Source: Rhizobium album (lineage in GTDB: Bacteria > Pseudomonadota > Alphaproteobacteria > Rhizobiales > Rhizobiaceae). Taken from it: a stretch of DNA of 64,000 bases. Both the position numbers and the translations under genes were made by a program. Shown here one piece after another: positions 1 to 10,398 of this stretch. Every line of letters starts with the position of its first letter. Position 1 is the stretch's first letter. The stretch spans positions 780,026 through 844,025 of the forward strand of contig NZ_QFBC01000001.1 in assembly GCF_003122325.1 (NCBI RefSeq), written 5' to 3'. Under the pieces are notes generated by a model. That model had not been told where the DNA came from. It made no database searches and saw only the letters and a program-made list of their open reading frames with translations.

Positions 1-1063
1 GCGACAGCAGGAAGGCGGCAACGGCACCCGCGACGATCGGCACGGCATAAGCGACATAGACATAGGTCATGTCGTGCTCCGACTGGTTCGACGCGTAGAA
101 GGACGCCCAGCGCAGGCCGAAGCTGATCGCCAGGGCCGAGACCATCGGATGCAGGTGCGCATCGCGGTGGGAGCGGGCATCACCGGCAATCAGCAACGAA
201 ATCATCGCGTAGAGCAGCGGAAAACACCATTCCGTCAGCCGCCGGTGCAATTCGGCGCGGTATTCACCGGGTTTCTGCTTGTAGTGCGTATCCTCGGGAT
301 CCGGATTGAGCAGGAAACCGAGGCTTCGGTCACCCGAGCGCAGCGTGGCCTGGCCGCGTGTCTGGGTGAGGTCCGACAGGTCGAAGGAATAGGAATCGAA
401 ACGGATGATCGAGACGTTGCCGTTCGGGATCTTCCGGTGCACTTCGCCGTCATGCATGATCAGCGCCGTGCCCTCGACATTCACCGCGCCCTCGCGGGCA
501 TAATAGATGAGGTCGAAGTTCGGATCGCGCGAATCGGCGACGAACAGGCCCTTGAGGATACGGCCGGAATGCCGCTCGGAAATCTGGATATAGAGCCCGT
601 CCTCGATGCGCCGGAACGTCTTCTCCTCGATGACCGAAGAGAGAAGGTCGGCGTAGGCGGCGGCGACCATTTCGCGCGCGGCAACGCGGACCTTGGGCTC
701 GATGACGTTGTCGACGAAGAAGGAAAACACGCTCAGGCCTGCGGCCAGCAGCAGGATCGGTCGCATGATCGTCGCGCGTGTCGCGCCGGCGGCCTCGATG
801 ACCGTCAGCTCCGAATCGTTGTTCATCGCCGCCAGTGTCTGGGTGACGCCGATGATGATCGCAAACGGCAGGACGATCGGGATGATCGTCGGCAGGATAA
901 GCGTCGCCAGTTGCACGAATGAGCCGATCGACTGGCCGCTATCGGTCACGAGATTGATGCGGCCGAGCACCTGGGTCGTCCAGATGATGGCCAGCACCGG
1001 CAGCAACGCCACCAGGAACATCTGGCTCACGCGCCGCAGAATATATGACTCGAGAAGTTTCAT
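1..1063 (-). CDS. lptF: LPS export permease LptF, C-terminal part missing at window edge
   Basis: YjgP/YjgQ-type inner-membrane permease, one half of the LptFG pair that, with the LptB ATPase, extracts lipopolysaccharide from the inner membrane. The translation starts MKLLESYILRRVSQMF and shows the family layout: a short cytoplasmic N-terminus, membrane helices at about residues 10-35, 55-75 and 95-120, a long polar periplasmic domain, then further hydrophobic helices before the sequence runs off the window. The ATG at 1061-1063 is the first start that gives this conserved N-terminus. lptG would be expected just outside the window. Divergence from pepA, with a PAP2 gene in between, is a familiar rhizobial neighbourhood. 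What is seen: hydropathy pattern and N-terminal motif. What is inferred: LptF rather than LptG. Confidence 0.85.
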   Translation of the reverse strand, partial: MKLLESYILRRVSQMFLVALLPVLAIIWTTQVLGRINLVTDSGQSIGSFVQLATLILPTIIPIVLPFAIIIGVTQTLAAMNNDSELTVIEAAGATRATIMRPILLLAAGLSVFSFFVDNVIEPKVRVAAREMVAAAYADLLSSVIEEKTFRRIEDGLYIQISERHSGRILKGLFVADSRDPNFDLIYYAREGAVNVEGTALIMHDGEVHRKIPNGNVSIIRFDSYSFDLSDLTQTRGQATLRSGDRSLGFLLNPDPEDTHYKQKPGEYRAELHRRLTEWCFPLLYAMISLLIAGDARSHRDAHLHPMVSALAISFGLRWASFYASNQSEHDMTYVYVAYAVPIVAGAVAAFLLS

Positions 1064-1166
1064 GCAGGCCTTCGAACTCAGGCCGGCATTCGTGAAGACC
1101 TGCCGGCGACGCGTTTCTCTACGCTGTTTGTGAATTTTTGGCGACAGGCCGTCTCTCAAATTTCCG

Positions 1167-1949
1167 TCAGGCCAGTAAAATTTTCCGGCGGCGTGTCACT
1201 TCGGTCAATGCCAGCACGCCGAAGAAGATGACCGGCGACGACATCCAGCCGAGCACGGCATCGGACAGATAGTGGCCGCCCCAGGCGACGCGCAGGGCCG
1301 GCGTCACGAAAGCGACGACGACGATCGGCGGCACGAGCAGCGGCCGCAGGGCCGGGGGAACAAGGATAATCAGGCAGAACAGCCACCCGGCCCCGGCGCC
1401 CTCTCCCGAAATGAAGGAGCAGTTGTTATTGCAGGTGCCGGCGAAGGAGCCGGCCGGTTCGAACATGTGCTTGCCGCCGAAAATGTCGGTCTCGTAGGGA
1501 CGCGGCCGATTCGAATGCGTTTTCAGCCAGAGATTGACGAGGATGTACGGCCCGACGACGAAGGAGACGAGCGCTGCGCCGTAATAGCGGAAGTCGAGCT
1601 TTTTGACACCGCGCCGCCGCCGCCGCAGTTCCAGCGCGGTCATGCAGGCCAGGATGATGGCGATCACCGACGGCAGGAAGAACAGGAACTTGCGCAGTCC
1701 CTTGTGGAAATCATCGCGGCTGAGCGGAAAATGTCCGCAGATGCCGAGGGCGTTCGGTGTTTCCTGGCAGGTGAACGGCACGAAGAACCACTTGGCGACG
1801 ACCAGGTCGATCTGTGGAAAGACGTAAAAAAAGCAGAGCGTCACCCACCACAGCGCGAATATCACGCAAAAGGTCTGCGTATATGCGTAGGAACGTGTCA
1901 GGTCGCCTGTTTCCTGCCCGGCGCAGGGTTTCCCCAAGTCAGTTGTCAC
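1167..1949 (-). CDS. PAP2-superfamily membrane phosphatase (lipid phosphatase type)
   Basis: Integral membrane phosphatase of 260 aa with about six membrane helices. The three PAP2 signature blocks are visible: KTHSNRPRP fits KX6RP exactly, and RVAWGGHYLSD fits the third block (R-X5-H-X3-D, nucleophile His). The middle block reads SFISGE where most PAP2 enzymes have PSGH, so the usual second-block His is replaced by Glu. Rhizobial relatives include lipid A phosphatases (LpxE, LpxF) and undecaprenyl or phosphatidyl phosphatases; I cannot choose among them. It lies directly upstream of lptF on the same strand, which suits an envelope-lipid role. The start used is a GTG with only a weak ribosome site, so the N-terminus is uncertain. 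Confidence 0.8.
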   Translation of the reverse strand: MTTDLGKPCAGQETGDLTRSYAYTQTFCVIFALWWVTLCFFYVFPQIDLVVAKWFFVPFTCQETPNALGICGHFPLSRDDFHKGLRKFLFFLPSVIAIILACMTALELRRRRRGVKKLDFRYYGAALVSFVVGPYILVNLWLKTHSNRPRPYETDIFGGKHMFEPAGSFAGTCNNNCSFISGEGAGAGWLFCLIILVPPALRPLLVPPIVVVAFVTPALRVAWGGHYLSDAVLGWMSSPVIFFGVLALTEVTRRRKILLA

Positions 1950-2106
1950 GAAAAAATCCCGGATTCATTCCGCGTCGCTCCCTCGAACATGTGGTTTCTT
2001 GCCTAGTGGCGGAGTACGACAGCAGAATGATGATCCGAGAGCCGGTTTTACAGAACCGTGCATTTCGGCATAAGCAGCTTGTACTTGCGTTCAGGCTATA
2101 AACCCC

Positions 2107-2127
2107 CATGATCGACCCGCGATCATG
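2107..2127. promoter_or_regulatory. 8-bp inverted repeat in the pepA leader
   Basis: Perfect inverted repeat CATGATCG-acccg-CGATCATG ending 25 bp before the pepA ATG and just after a TATAAA-like box at 2097-2102. It could be an operator or an mRNA hairpin. PepA of E. coli is itself a DNA-binding protein, but nothing here proves autoregulation. Confidence 0.35.
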
Positions 2128-2152
2128 ATTACAATGTTGCAGCGGAGAATCA

Positions 2153-3643
<1,491 letters not shown>

Positions 3644-3650
3644 GACGGGC

Positions 3651-4100
3651 GTGACCGAAGTCCTGTTCTACCATCTGACGGAGAGCAAGCTGGAAGACGC
3701 CTTGCCGCCGCTGCTCGACAAGAGCGTCGAGCGCGGCTGGCGGGTTGCCGTCCAGATGAACGACGCCGCCTTGCGCGACAAGCTCGATGGCCATCTCTGG
3801 ACGTTTCGCGACGACAGCTTTCTGGCGCATGGTCTCGATGGCGAGGAGATGGCGGAGGAGCAGCCGGTGCTCTTGACGCTGACCACGGACAATGTGAACG
3901 GCGCGACCGTGCGTTTCATCATCGACGGCGCCGAGCCGCCGCCGCTGGATGCCTATGAACGCGTCGTCTTCATGTTCGACGGCTACGACCAGGGCCAGCT
4001 CGAAGCGGCCAGAGGCCAGTGGAAGAAGTTGAAGGGCGAGGGGCACACGCTGACCTACTGGCAGCAGAATGCCGAGGGCCGCTGGGAGAAAAAGGGATAA
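3651..4100 (+). CDS. holC: DNA polymerase III chi subunit
   Basis: About 149 aa. HolC bridges the clamp-loader psi subunit and SSB in the DNA polymerase III holoenzyme. The start chosen is GTG at 3651, seven bases after the pepA stop, giving the typical chi opening TEVLFYHLTESKLEDALPPLL. A longer open frame extends back into pepA but has no conserved sequence there. Other family features are the RVAVQ strand, the LWTF block (LDGHLWTFRDDSFLAHG) and a YWQQ segment near the end. A 7-bp GC stem-loop follows the stop. Family membership is confident; the exact start is fairly so because of the GTG. Confidence 0.9.
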   Translation: MTEVLFYHLTESKLEDALPPLLDKSVERGWRVAVQMNDAALRDKLDGHLWTFRDDSFLAHGLDGEEMAEEQPVLLTLTTDNVNGATVRFIIDGAEPPPLDAYERVVFMFDGYDQGQLEAARGQWKKLKGEGHTLTYWQQNAEGRWEKKG

Positions 4101-4118
4101 GGGCGGCTTCCGCCGCCC
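4101..4118 (+). terminator. Stem-loop after holC
   Basis: GGGCGGC-ttcc-GCCGCCC directly after the holC stop. There is no T-run, so it may be a weak or Rho-assisted 3' end rather than a classic intrinsic terminator. Confidence 0.4.
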
Positions 4119-4142
4119 TCCAATCCCAATCGAAGCCCATCT

Positions 4143-5069
4143 TTAATCGAAGAACGAATCGACGAATTTGCGCCGGCCGAGCATGAAGGCATCGGCGACA
4201 TGCGTCAGCGGCGCCAGGTCGACATCCGACTGGCCGGCGGCGACGAGGGCGGCAAAACGCGCGTAGAGCGCCGGATATTCGGCTTCCGGCGCGGAGAACT
4301 TCAGTTCGCCATTCACCGAGAGCTTGGCGCCGCCTTCGGAGAGCACCATTTCGCCCGCATCCGTGGCGGCAACGATATCCCAGCTCTGCTTGCCGGTCTG
4401 GCGCCAGTCGAATTCGGCATGCACGTCGAGGCCGGCAATGTCGGTGAAGCGGAGATCGGCGGCAATCGGCGCATCGCGGTTTTCCGGAAATTCCAGGCTG
4501 GCCTTGGTGAGGAAGATCGCCCGCGGCAGGATATACGTGACGATCGACAGCGCGTTGATGCCCGGATCGAAGATGCCGAGACCGCCGGCCTGCCAGATCC
4601 AGTCCTGGTTCGGATGCCAGTGACGCACGTCTTCCTTCCAGATGACGTTGACGCTGCGGATGGTGGTGGCGGCGAGGAACGCCTTGGCGGCTTCCACGGC
4701 CGGCGCATAACGTGAATGCCAGCTGGCGAACAGCGTCAGGCCCTTTTCATCGGCGCTCCGCTTGAGGTCCTGTACTTCGCTCAGGGTGGCGCCCGGCGGC
4801 TTTTCGAGGAAGACGTGCTTGCCGGCGGCAAGTGCCGCATGGGCCGCCTCGTAGCGATACTGCGGCGGCATGCACAGCGAGACGGCATCGATGTCCGGCA
4901 CGGCTTCCAGCATCGCGCCGATGGTCGGATAGCTCGGGATGCCCTCCACCGTGCCGTGACGACTCGCGGTGGCCGTCAGTTCGTAGCTGCCGTTGGCGGC
5001 GATGGCGGGGAGGTGCTGGTCGCGGACGATCTTGCCGACGCCGACGATGGCGAGCTTGATGGGGGCCAT
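4143..5069 (-). CDS. D-galactose 1-dehydrogenase (Gfo/Idh/MocA family)
   Basis: NAD(P)-dependent sugar dehydrogenase of 308 aa. The N-terminal Rossmann fold starts MAPIKLAIVGVGKIVRDQHLP (GxGxxx pattern) and the EKP motif appears in HVFLEKPPGATL. The block WKEDVRHWHPNQDWIW followed by GGLGIFDPGINALSIVTYI matches what I recall of the Pseudomonas fluorescens galactose dehydrogenase family very closely, which is why I call D-galactose oxidation to galactonolactone (De Ley-Doudoroff route) rather than leaving it as a generic oxidoreductase. It appears to be a single-gene unit; no other galactose catabolic gene is adjacent. Confidence 0.85.
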   Translation of the reverse strand: MAPIKLAIVGVGKIVRDQHLPAIAANGSYELTATASRHGTVEGIPSYPTIGAMLEAVPDIDAVSLCMPPQYRYEAAHAALAAGKHVFLEKPPGATLSEVQDLKRSADEKGLTLFASWHSRYAPAVEAAKAFLAATTIRSVNVIWKEDVRHWHPNQDWIWQAGGLGIFDPGINALSIVTYILPRAIFLTKASLEFPENRDAPIAADLRFTDIAGLDVHAEFDWRQTGKQSWDIVAATDAGEMVLSEGGAKLSVNGELKFSAPEAEYPALYARFAALVAAGQSDVDLAPLTHVADAFMLGRRKFVDSFFD

Positions 5070-5134
5070 GATGGGAATGCTCTTTGACGGGTGTTTCGCT
5101 AGAATTAGGTCTGTTTATCCGGCAGTCTTAGCAG

Positions 5135-5162
5135 AAAGCCGCCCTTCGGCAAGGGCGGCTTT
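5135..5162 (-). terminator. Intrinsic terminator after the polysaccharide deacetylase gene
   Basis: Perfect 12-bp stem AAAGCCGCCCTT-cggc-AAGGGCGGCTTT in the gap between the deacetylase stop and the next minus-strand gene. It is flanked by T or A tracts, so it can work on either strand; context favours the minus strand. Confidence 0.65.
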
Positions 5163-5194
5163 TGCGGTATCCGGTACGGAAAGACGGCGCGATT

Positions 5195-6043
5195 TTATTC
5201 GGCGGAGGCCATCAGCATCGAGTTCGGCATGCGGCTGCGCTTGTAGCGGAGCGTCACGACCTTGTAACCGTCGCTCTTCAACTGGGCGAGAAGGGCGGGC
5301 AGCATGATGGCCGTGCGCTTGTGGATGTCGTGCATCAGGATGATGCCGCTGCCGCGCCGGCGAAGCGTGTCCATCGTCCGCATGGTGACGGCTGACGGTC
5401 CGACCTTGAAATAATCCTTCGAATCGACGTCGACGTCGAGGACGACCAGGCCGCGGCTTGAAAGCGCGCTGCGCAGCCGGCGGCTATCGGAGAGATAGGG
5501 GAAGCGGAAGAAGCCGGCATTGACCGCCGTCGCCTTTTCGACCGCCTTCTCGCCGCGGGCGATTTCGGACAGGGCGCTGTCGTATCCCATGCCGGCGAGG
5601 TTGCTGTGGCGGTAGGTGTGGGTGCCGATGGTGTGGCCGCGCTGCACGACCTTGCGGGCGATCGACGGATAGGTTTCCGCCATCTGGCCGACCATCAGGA
5701 AGGTGGCCTTGACGCCGTAGCCGTCGAGGATATCGAGCACCTTTTCCGTCTTGCCGGGCATCGGGCCGTCATCGAAGGTCAGGATCACTTCCTTGGGGCG
5801 CAGCTTCAGTTCGCCGAGCGAACCGACGGTCAGCGTGCGGCCGGAAAGTCCGCCGGGATGGCTTGGCTTGACCCAGGCGGCCGGTTCCATCTCCACGGGC
5901 TCGCTCGCACCCTTCTTGTGGTGCATCGGCGTGGTCGCCGCAAACGAGGTCTTGAGAGAGCCGGTTTCGGGAGAGGGCTTGGTGCCGCAGCCCGCCAGGG
6001 CAAGGGCCACGGCAAGCAGTGGGAAAAGAAGACGTGACGACAT
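5195..6043 (-). CDS. Lipoprotein polysaccharide deacetylase (NodB-like)
   Basis: About 282 aa. From the ATG at 6041-6043 the protein begins MSSRLLFPLLAVALALAGC, a lipoprotein signal with the lipidated Cys at residue 19; an in-frame ATG 33 bp upstream only adds a non-conserved tail. The carbohydrate esterase family 4 (NodB) domain follows: TFDDGP at about residues 89-94, THTYRHS at 141-147 (metal HxxxH), FRFPYLS, and a late ILMHDIH (motif 5 D-x-H). It probably deacetylates N-acetylated surface glycans or peptidoglycan from the outer face of a membrane. The substrate cannot be read from sequence. It is not in a nod context, so a nodulation role is unsupported. Confidence 0.88.
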   Translation of the reverse strand: MSSRLLFPLLAVALALAGCGTKPSPETGSLKTSFAATTPMHHKKGASEPVEMEPAAWVKPSHPGGLSGRTLTVGSLGELKLRPKEVILTFDDGPMPGKTEKVLDILDGYGVKATFLMVGQMAETYPSIARKVVQRGHTIGTHTYRHSNLAGMGYDSALSEIARGEKAVEKATAVNAGFFRFPYLSDSRRLRSALSSRGLVVLDVDVDSKDYFKVGPSAVTMRTMDTLRRRGSGIILMHDIHKRTAIMLPALLAQLKSDGYKVVTLRYKRSRMPNSMLMASAE

Positions 6044-6156
6044 CAAATCACTCAACAAATCGATAATGTTGAGCAAGTTTTCTCGATTATGGTTAATGAA
6101 GCGTTTCCGCCGTGCTGCGGATTTTAACTATTCCGCATGCAGTAGACAGATGGCGG

Positions 6157-8046
6157 TTATCCCGCCATCGCCTCTTCGTATTCGGCGGACAATTCCAGCC
6201 ACTGCTCTTCCGCCTCGTTCAGCCTGGCAAGTGCCGCCGCGCGCTCCTTGGACTTGGTAACCGCCTTGTCGGGAGATTTTTCGTAGAGCGCGGGATCTTC
6301 AAGTTCCTTGTCGAGGAGTTGAATCTGCTTGTTCAGCTTTTCCGTCAAGGATTCGAGATCGTTGATCTTTTTCTTCAGCGGTGCATAGGCGGCACGCTTT
6401 TCCGCCGCTGCCTTGCGCTGGTCGGCCTTGTTGCGGCTGTCGTCGGCCGCATCCGCCTTGGCAGCGCCGCTTTTGGGCTTGGAACTGGAGACGACGATGC
6501 TGCGATAGTCCTCCAGGTCGCCGTCGTAATTGGTCACCGTGCCGTCGCGCACCAGCCAGAGCCGGTCGACGGTCGCCTCGATCAGGTGCCGGTCATGCGA
6601 GATGAGGATAACTGCGCCCGGATAGTCGTTCAGCGCCTGGATCAGTGCATTGCGGCTGTCGATGTCGAGGTGGTTGGTCGGTTCGTCGAGGATCAGCAGG
6701 TTCGGCGCGTCGAAGGCGGCGATGCCCATCAGCAGCCGTGCCTTTTCGCCGCCCGAGAGATCCTTGGCCGGCGTGTCCATCTTCTCCGTCGCCAGTCCCA
6801 TCTGCGCGACGCGGGCGCGCACCTTGGCTTCCGGTGCTTCCGGCATCAGCCGGCGCACATGTTCGACGGCGCTGTCCTTCGGCACGAGGTCGTCCAGCTG
6901 GTGCTGCGCGAAGAAGCCGATCTTCAGGTTCGGCGCCGTCCGCACTTCGCCGGTCTCGGCGGCGAGCTTGCCGGAAATGAATTTCGCGAAGGTCGACTTG
7001 CCGTTGCCGTTCGAGCCGAGCAGCGCGATGCGGTCGTCATTGTCGATGCGCAGGTTGAGGCGCGTCAGGATCGGCTTGCCGGGCGTATAGCCGACGGCAC
7101 CGCTCTGGATGGCGATGATCGGCGAGGCGGGCTGCTTTTCCGGTTCGGGAAAGGTAAAGCCCTGCACATGGTCTTCGATGACCGCGGCAACGGTGCCCAT
7201 GCGCTCCAGCGCCTTGATGCGGCTCTGCGCCTGCCGCGCCTTGGTGGCCTTGGCGCGGAAGCGGTCGATAAAACTCTGCAGGTGCTTGCGGGCCGCGTCG
7301 TTCTTCGCCTTCGCCTTCATCTGCAGCTCGTCTGCTTCCGCCTTCTGGCGTTCGAACTGGTCGTAGGAACCGCGATAGAAGGTGAGCTTCTTCTGGTCGA
7401 GATGAATGATCGAGTTGACCGCGGTGTTCAGAAGATCCCGGTCGTGGCTGATGATGATCACGGTGTAGGGGTAGCGGCGGATATAATCTTCCAGCCACAG
7501 CGTGCCCTCGAGGTCGAGATAGTTGGTCGGTTCGTCGAGCAGCAAGAGGTCCGGCTCGGAGAACAGCACCGCGGCAAGCGCCACACGCATGCGCCAGCCA
7601 CCGGAGAAACTGGAGGCGGGTCGGGCCTGCGCCTCATGGTCGAAACCGAGGCCGGAGAGGATGCTGGCGGCACGCGCTTCGGCCGAATGCGCCTGGATAT
7701 CGGCAAGCCGCGTCTGGATTTCGGCGATCCGGTGCGGATCCTTTGCCGTGACGGCCTCGGCGAGCAGGGCCTCGCGCTCCTTGTCCGCCTTCAGCACGAT
7801 CGTGATCAGCGATTCTTCGGTGCCCGGCGCCTCCTGCGCCACCTGCCCGATGCGTGCATTGCGCGGCATCGATACCGATCCGCTCTCGCTTTCCATCTCG
7901 CCTGTGATGATGCGGAAGAGCGTGGATTTGCCGGCGCCGTTTCTGCCGACGAGGCCGGCTTTCGTGCCCGCCGGAAGCGTCACGTTGGCCTGGTCGATGA
8001 GCAGGCGCCCGGCGATGCGGGCCGAAAGATTGGTTATCGTAATCAT
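6157..8046 (-). CDS. ABC-F family ATPase
   Basis: Duplicated ATP-binding protein of about 629 aa without membrane segments, the ABC-F layout. The first cassette has GRNGAGKST, FSGGWRMR and LLLDEPTNYLD; the second has GSNGNGKST, LSGGEKARL and LILDEPTNHLD. A charged linker joins them, and the C-terminal tail is rich in Lys/Glu with coiled-coil character (about the last 80 residues), as in YheS/Uup-type members. ABC-F proteins bind the ribosomal E site and help translation or give antibiotic protection; the exact subfamily is not decided. The start MITITNLSARIAGR matches the family; an ATG 27 bp upstream is also possible. Confidence 0.92.
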   Translation of the reverse strand: MITITNLSARIAGRLLIDQANVTLPAGTKAGLVGRNGAGKSTLFRIITGEMESESGSVSMPRNARIGQVAQEAPGTEESLITIVLKADKEREALLAEAVTAKDPHRIAEIQTRLADIQAHSAEARAASILSGLGFDHEAQARPASSFSGGWRMRVALAAVLFSEPDLLLLDEPTNYLDLEGTLWLEDYIRRYPYTVIIISHDRDLLNTAVNSIIHLDQKKLTFYRGSYDQFERQKAEADELQMKAKAKNDAARKHLQSFIDRFRAKATKARQAQSRIKALERMGTVAAVIEDHVQGFTFPEPEKQPASPIIAIQSGAVGYTPGKPILTRLNLRIDNDDRIALLGSNGNGKSTFAKFISGKLAAETGEVRTAPNLKIGFFAQHQLDDLVPKDSAVEHVRRLMPEAPEAKVRARVAQMGLATEKMDTPAKDLSGGEKARLLMGIAAFDAPNLLILDEPTNHLDIDSRNALIQALNDYPGAVILISHDRHLIEATVDRLWLVRDGTVTNYDGDLEDYRSIVVSSSKPKSGAAKADAADDSRNKADQRKAAAEKRAAYAPLKKKINDLESLTEKLNKQIQLLDKELEDPALYEKSPDKAVTKSKERAAALARLNEAEEQWLELSAEYEEAMAG

Positions 8047-8073
8047 GTCGGCGTTTTCGCCGAACTCCGCCAT

Positions 8074-8420
8074 GAACGCAAGAGCAGGATAGGAATGTCG
8101 CTTTGCATGAAAGGCCGTCGTTTTGCCTGCGGAGAGAGTGAAATATTATGCAACTATGCCGCGCTTTTAATCAATTAAAGAAGTATGACGCCAGAAATTT
8201 GCCTGCGATTGATGTTTCTTAAGTTGATTTTTGTCAATTCCATCGATTTTTTTGGAGGAAACGAAGCAACGGAAATGATTATCTTCGGAATATTTCAGCA
8301 GAATCAGCAATATATCAGTCGTAACGATTTTTTAATTACGTTGCCATATTGTGTTTCCTTATAAAGAACGCCGTCTACAGGGGGCGGCGATCCGATATCC
8401 ATTTCCTGGTGACCAATCGC
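8074..8420. other. AT-rich intergenic region between ABC-F and chemoreceptor operon
   Basis: About 350 bp markedly richer in A+T than its neighbours, with T-runs at 8246-8253 and 8329-8334 and an imperfect palindrome around CTTTTAATcaATTAAAG near 8163-8180. I see no convincing gene or RNA hairpin. It separates two divergent units, so it most likely carries both promoters. Confidence 0.5.
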
Positions 8421-8720
8421 ATGAACCGTGTCGTCGTTGCGGCCCATTTCTGTCTGTTTCTGACGCTGCTGATCGTGGTCTGGGCGTTGCCGAGCGGACG
8501 TTTCGTGCTTGTCGTCACCGACCCGTCCGCGCCGCCGGCGCATATGCTGTCGGTCATCGGCGGTGCCGGAGGGGCTTTTGTTGGTCCCGGCCGCCTTCCA
8601 TGGATGGCGATCGCCTATTCCGACGCAGAGGGTTTTCCCACACGTCTCATGCAATCCGGAGCACTGCTGGTGCTCAATCATAGTCTGGCTGCTGGCTGCC
8701 TACAGAGGGATCTCAAATGA
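8421..8720 (+). CDS. Small membrane protein coupled to chemoreceptor gene
   Basis: About 99 aa, function unknown. The ATG at 8421 opens [21 protein letters not shown], a strong hydrophobic segment (signal anchor or uncleaved signal), followed by a [22 protein letters not shown] region. A second mildly hydrophobic stretch near [13 protein letters not shown] is followed by a short tail. Its stop TGA overlaps the ATG of the following chemoreceptor (ATGA at 8717-8720), so the two are probably translationally coupled. I recall similar small proteins in other Rhizobiaceae, but I know of no assigned role. The coding call rests on the overlap and the codon pattern. Confidence 0.7.
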   Translation: MNRVVVAAHFCLFLTLLIVVWALPSGRFVLVVTDPSAPPAHMLSVIGGAGGAFVGPGRLPWMAIAYSDAEGFPTRLMQSGALLVLNHSLAAGCLQRDLK

Positions 8721-10315
8721 ATGCCTTGAATCGACTGCGAGAGAAGATCGCTCCTGCCATCTTCGGGCTTGTCTGGATCAACGTTCTGCTCATCATCGTT
8801 CATACGATCTTTCGCGAGCAGGGTTTCGAGATCTTTCCGGTGCTGGCTGCCGTCATCGTCGCGGCTGCCGTCAGCGTCGGCTGGGTGACGGATCGCACCG
8901 GCCCGACGACACGCGTGGTGACGTCGATGGCGCATGCGGCAACGGTGGCGATCCTCGTCTACACCTTTTCCGGATCGCCGCTGCAGATCGACATCCACAT
9001 GTATTTCTTCGCCTCGCTGGCGATCTGTGCCGCCTGGGTCGATTGGCGCGCCCTGATCGCCTATTCGGCACTGGTGGCCGTTCATCACCTTCTCCTGTTC
9101 GTTGCAGCGCCCCTTGCCGTTTTCCCCGGCGAGTCCGATTTCAGCCGGGTCGTCCTGCATGCCGTCGTGCTGATCCTGCAGACGGCGGTCCTGATCACGC
9201 TGGTGCGCGCCGTCAGCCTGTCGTTCTCCTCGGCGGAAAACGCCATTACCCTGGCCCAGGAGGCCCAACGCAACGAAAAGGACATGTCGGAGCGGGCACG
9301 CAGCGCCGACCGCCAGGCCGAAGAACAGCGCCGCCAGCATGAGCAGGAGCGCCAGACCGAGGCGGCGGCACTGGAATTTGCCGTCGAAAAGCTCAAGACG
9401 GCCCTTTCGGCGCTGTCGCGTGGCGATCTTGCCTGCCGCATTTCGGAAAACTTCAAGGGCGATCTCGACGGCCTGCGCAGTTCCTTCAACCTGTCGGTGG
9501 AAAATCTCGAGGCCGCCATCGGCCAGGTCAGCTCGATCACCAACAGCGTGCGCAACGGCGCAAGCCAGATCAGCGAAGCCACGCAGGACCTCTCCGCCCG
9601 CACCGAGCGCCAGGCAGCCTCCATCGAGGAAACCCTAAGCTCGCTGACGCTGGTGACGGAGGCGGTGCGGCGCACCAGCACCGTCGCCGATACCGTCGGC
9701 AAACTGGTGGCCCATACCAGCAGCAGCGCCGAACGCTCCGGCCAGATCGTCACCACCGCCGTCGATGCCATGGGCCGGATCGAAACCTCGTCGCGCGAGA
9801 TTTCCAACATTATCGGCGTCATCGACGAGATCGCCTTCCAGACGAACCTGCTGGCGCTGAATGCCGGCGTCGAAGCAGCGCGTGCGGGCGAAGCCGGCAA
9901 GGGGTTCGCCGTCGTGGCGCAGGAGGTGCGTGAACTGGCCCAGCGCTCGGCGACCGCTGCCAAGGAGATCAAGCAGCTGATCAATGCGTCTGGCGAACAC
10001 GTCAACAGCGGCGTCACGCTGGTCGGCGAGGCCGGCGAAGCCTTGCGCGCCATTGCCGGCCAGGTCGCCGAAATGAGCACCCACATCGCCACCATCGTTT
10101 CCGGTGCGCGCGAACAGGCAGCCGGTCTTTCGGAAATCAACTCGGCGATTTCCAGCATCGACAGCAATACGCAGCGCAATGCCGCAATGGTGGAGGAATC
10201 GTCCGCCGCGACGGTTGCGCTGGCCAACGAGGCGACGACGCTTGAGGATCTGCTGTCGCGGTTCCGCACGGCGACAAGGGCATCCGGGCCGGCACGGCAC
10301 CGCTACGCCGCCTGA
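8717..10315 (+). CDS. Methyl-accepting chemotaxis protein with six-helix membrane input domain
   Basis: Chemoreceptor of 532 aa. Residues 1 to about 190 form roughly six membrane helices with little periplasmic sequence, so the input is probably membrane-embedded rather than a classical ligand pocket. A coiled segment (about 180-215) and a HAMP-like region ([20 protein letters not shown]) lead to the signalling domain. Its hairpin tip reads [20 protein letters not shown] then [20 protein letters not shown], the canonical contact site for CheA/CheW. No CheR-docking pentapeptide is evident at the C-terminus. A ribosome site (GAGGGA) lies 5' of the ATG. The gene overlaps the small membrane protein by 4 bp. 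The stimulus is unknown. Confidence 0.93.
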   Translation: MNALNRLREKIAPAIFGLVWINVLLIIVHTIFREQGFEIFPVLAAVIVAAAVSVGWVTDRTGPTTRVVTSMAHAATVAILVYTFSGSPLQIDIHMYFFASLAICAAWVDWRALIAYSALVAVHHLLLFVAAPLAVFPGESDFSRVVLHAVVLILQTAVLITLVRAVSLSFSSAENAITLAQEAQRNEKDMSERARSADRQAEEQRRQHEQERQTEAAALEFAVEKLKTALSALSRGDLACRISENFKGDLDGLRSSFNLSVENLEAAIGQVSSITNSVRNGASQISEATQDLSARTERQAASIEETLSSLTLVTEAVRRTSTVADTVGKLVAHTSSSAERSGQIVTTAVDAMGRIETSSREISNIIGVIDEIAFQTNLLALNAGVEAARAGEAGKGFAVVAQEVRELAQRSATAAKEIKQLINASGEHVNSGVTLVGEAGEALRAIAGQVAEMSTHIATIVSGAREQAAGLSEINSAISSIDSNTQRNAAMVEESSAATVALANEATTLEDLLSRFRTATRASGPARHRYAA

Positions 10316-10345
10316 CGCACCGGGCGGCCCAAACACGAAGACAGA

Positions 10346-10377
10346 AAAAGCCGCGGTTCACATGAACTGCGGCTTTT
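10346..10377 (+). terminator. Intrinsic terminator of the chemoreceptor gene
   Basis: 15-bp stem with one G/T mismatch, AAAAGCCGCGGTTCA pairing with TGAACTGCGGCTTTT, ending in a T-run. It sits between convergent genes and may serve both. Confidence 0.8.
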
Positions 10378-10398
10378 CCGTTTTCAGCAAGGACTGGT

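Noticed and set aside
6112..8178. Plus-strand frame opposite the ABC-F gene
   Set aside because: Pure antisense of a well-supported ATPase gene.
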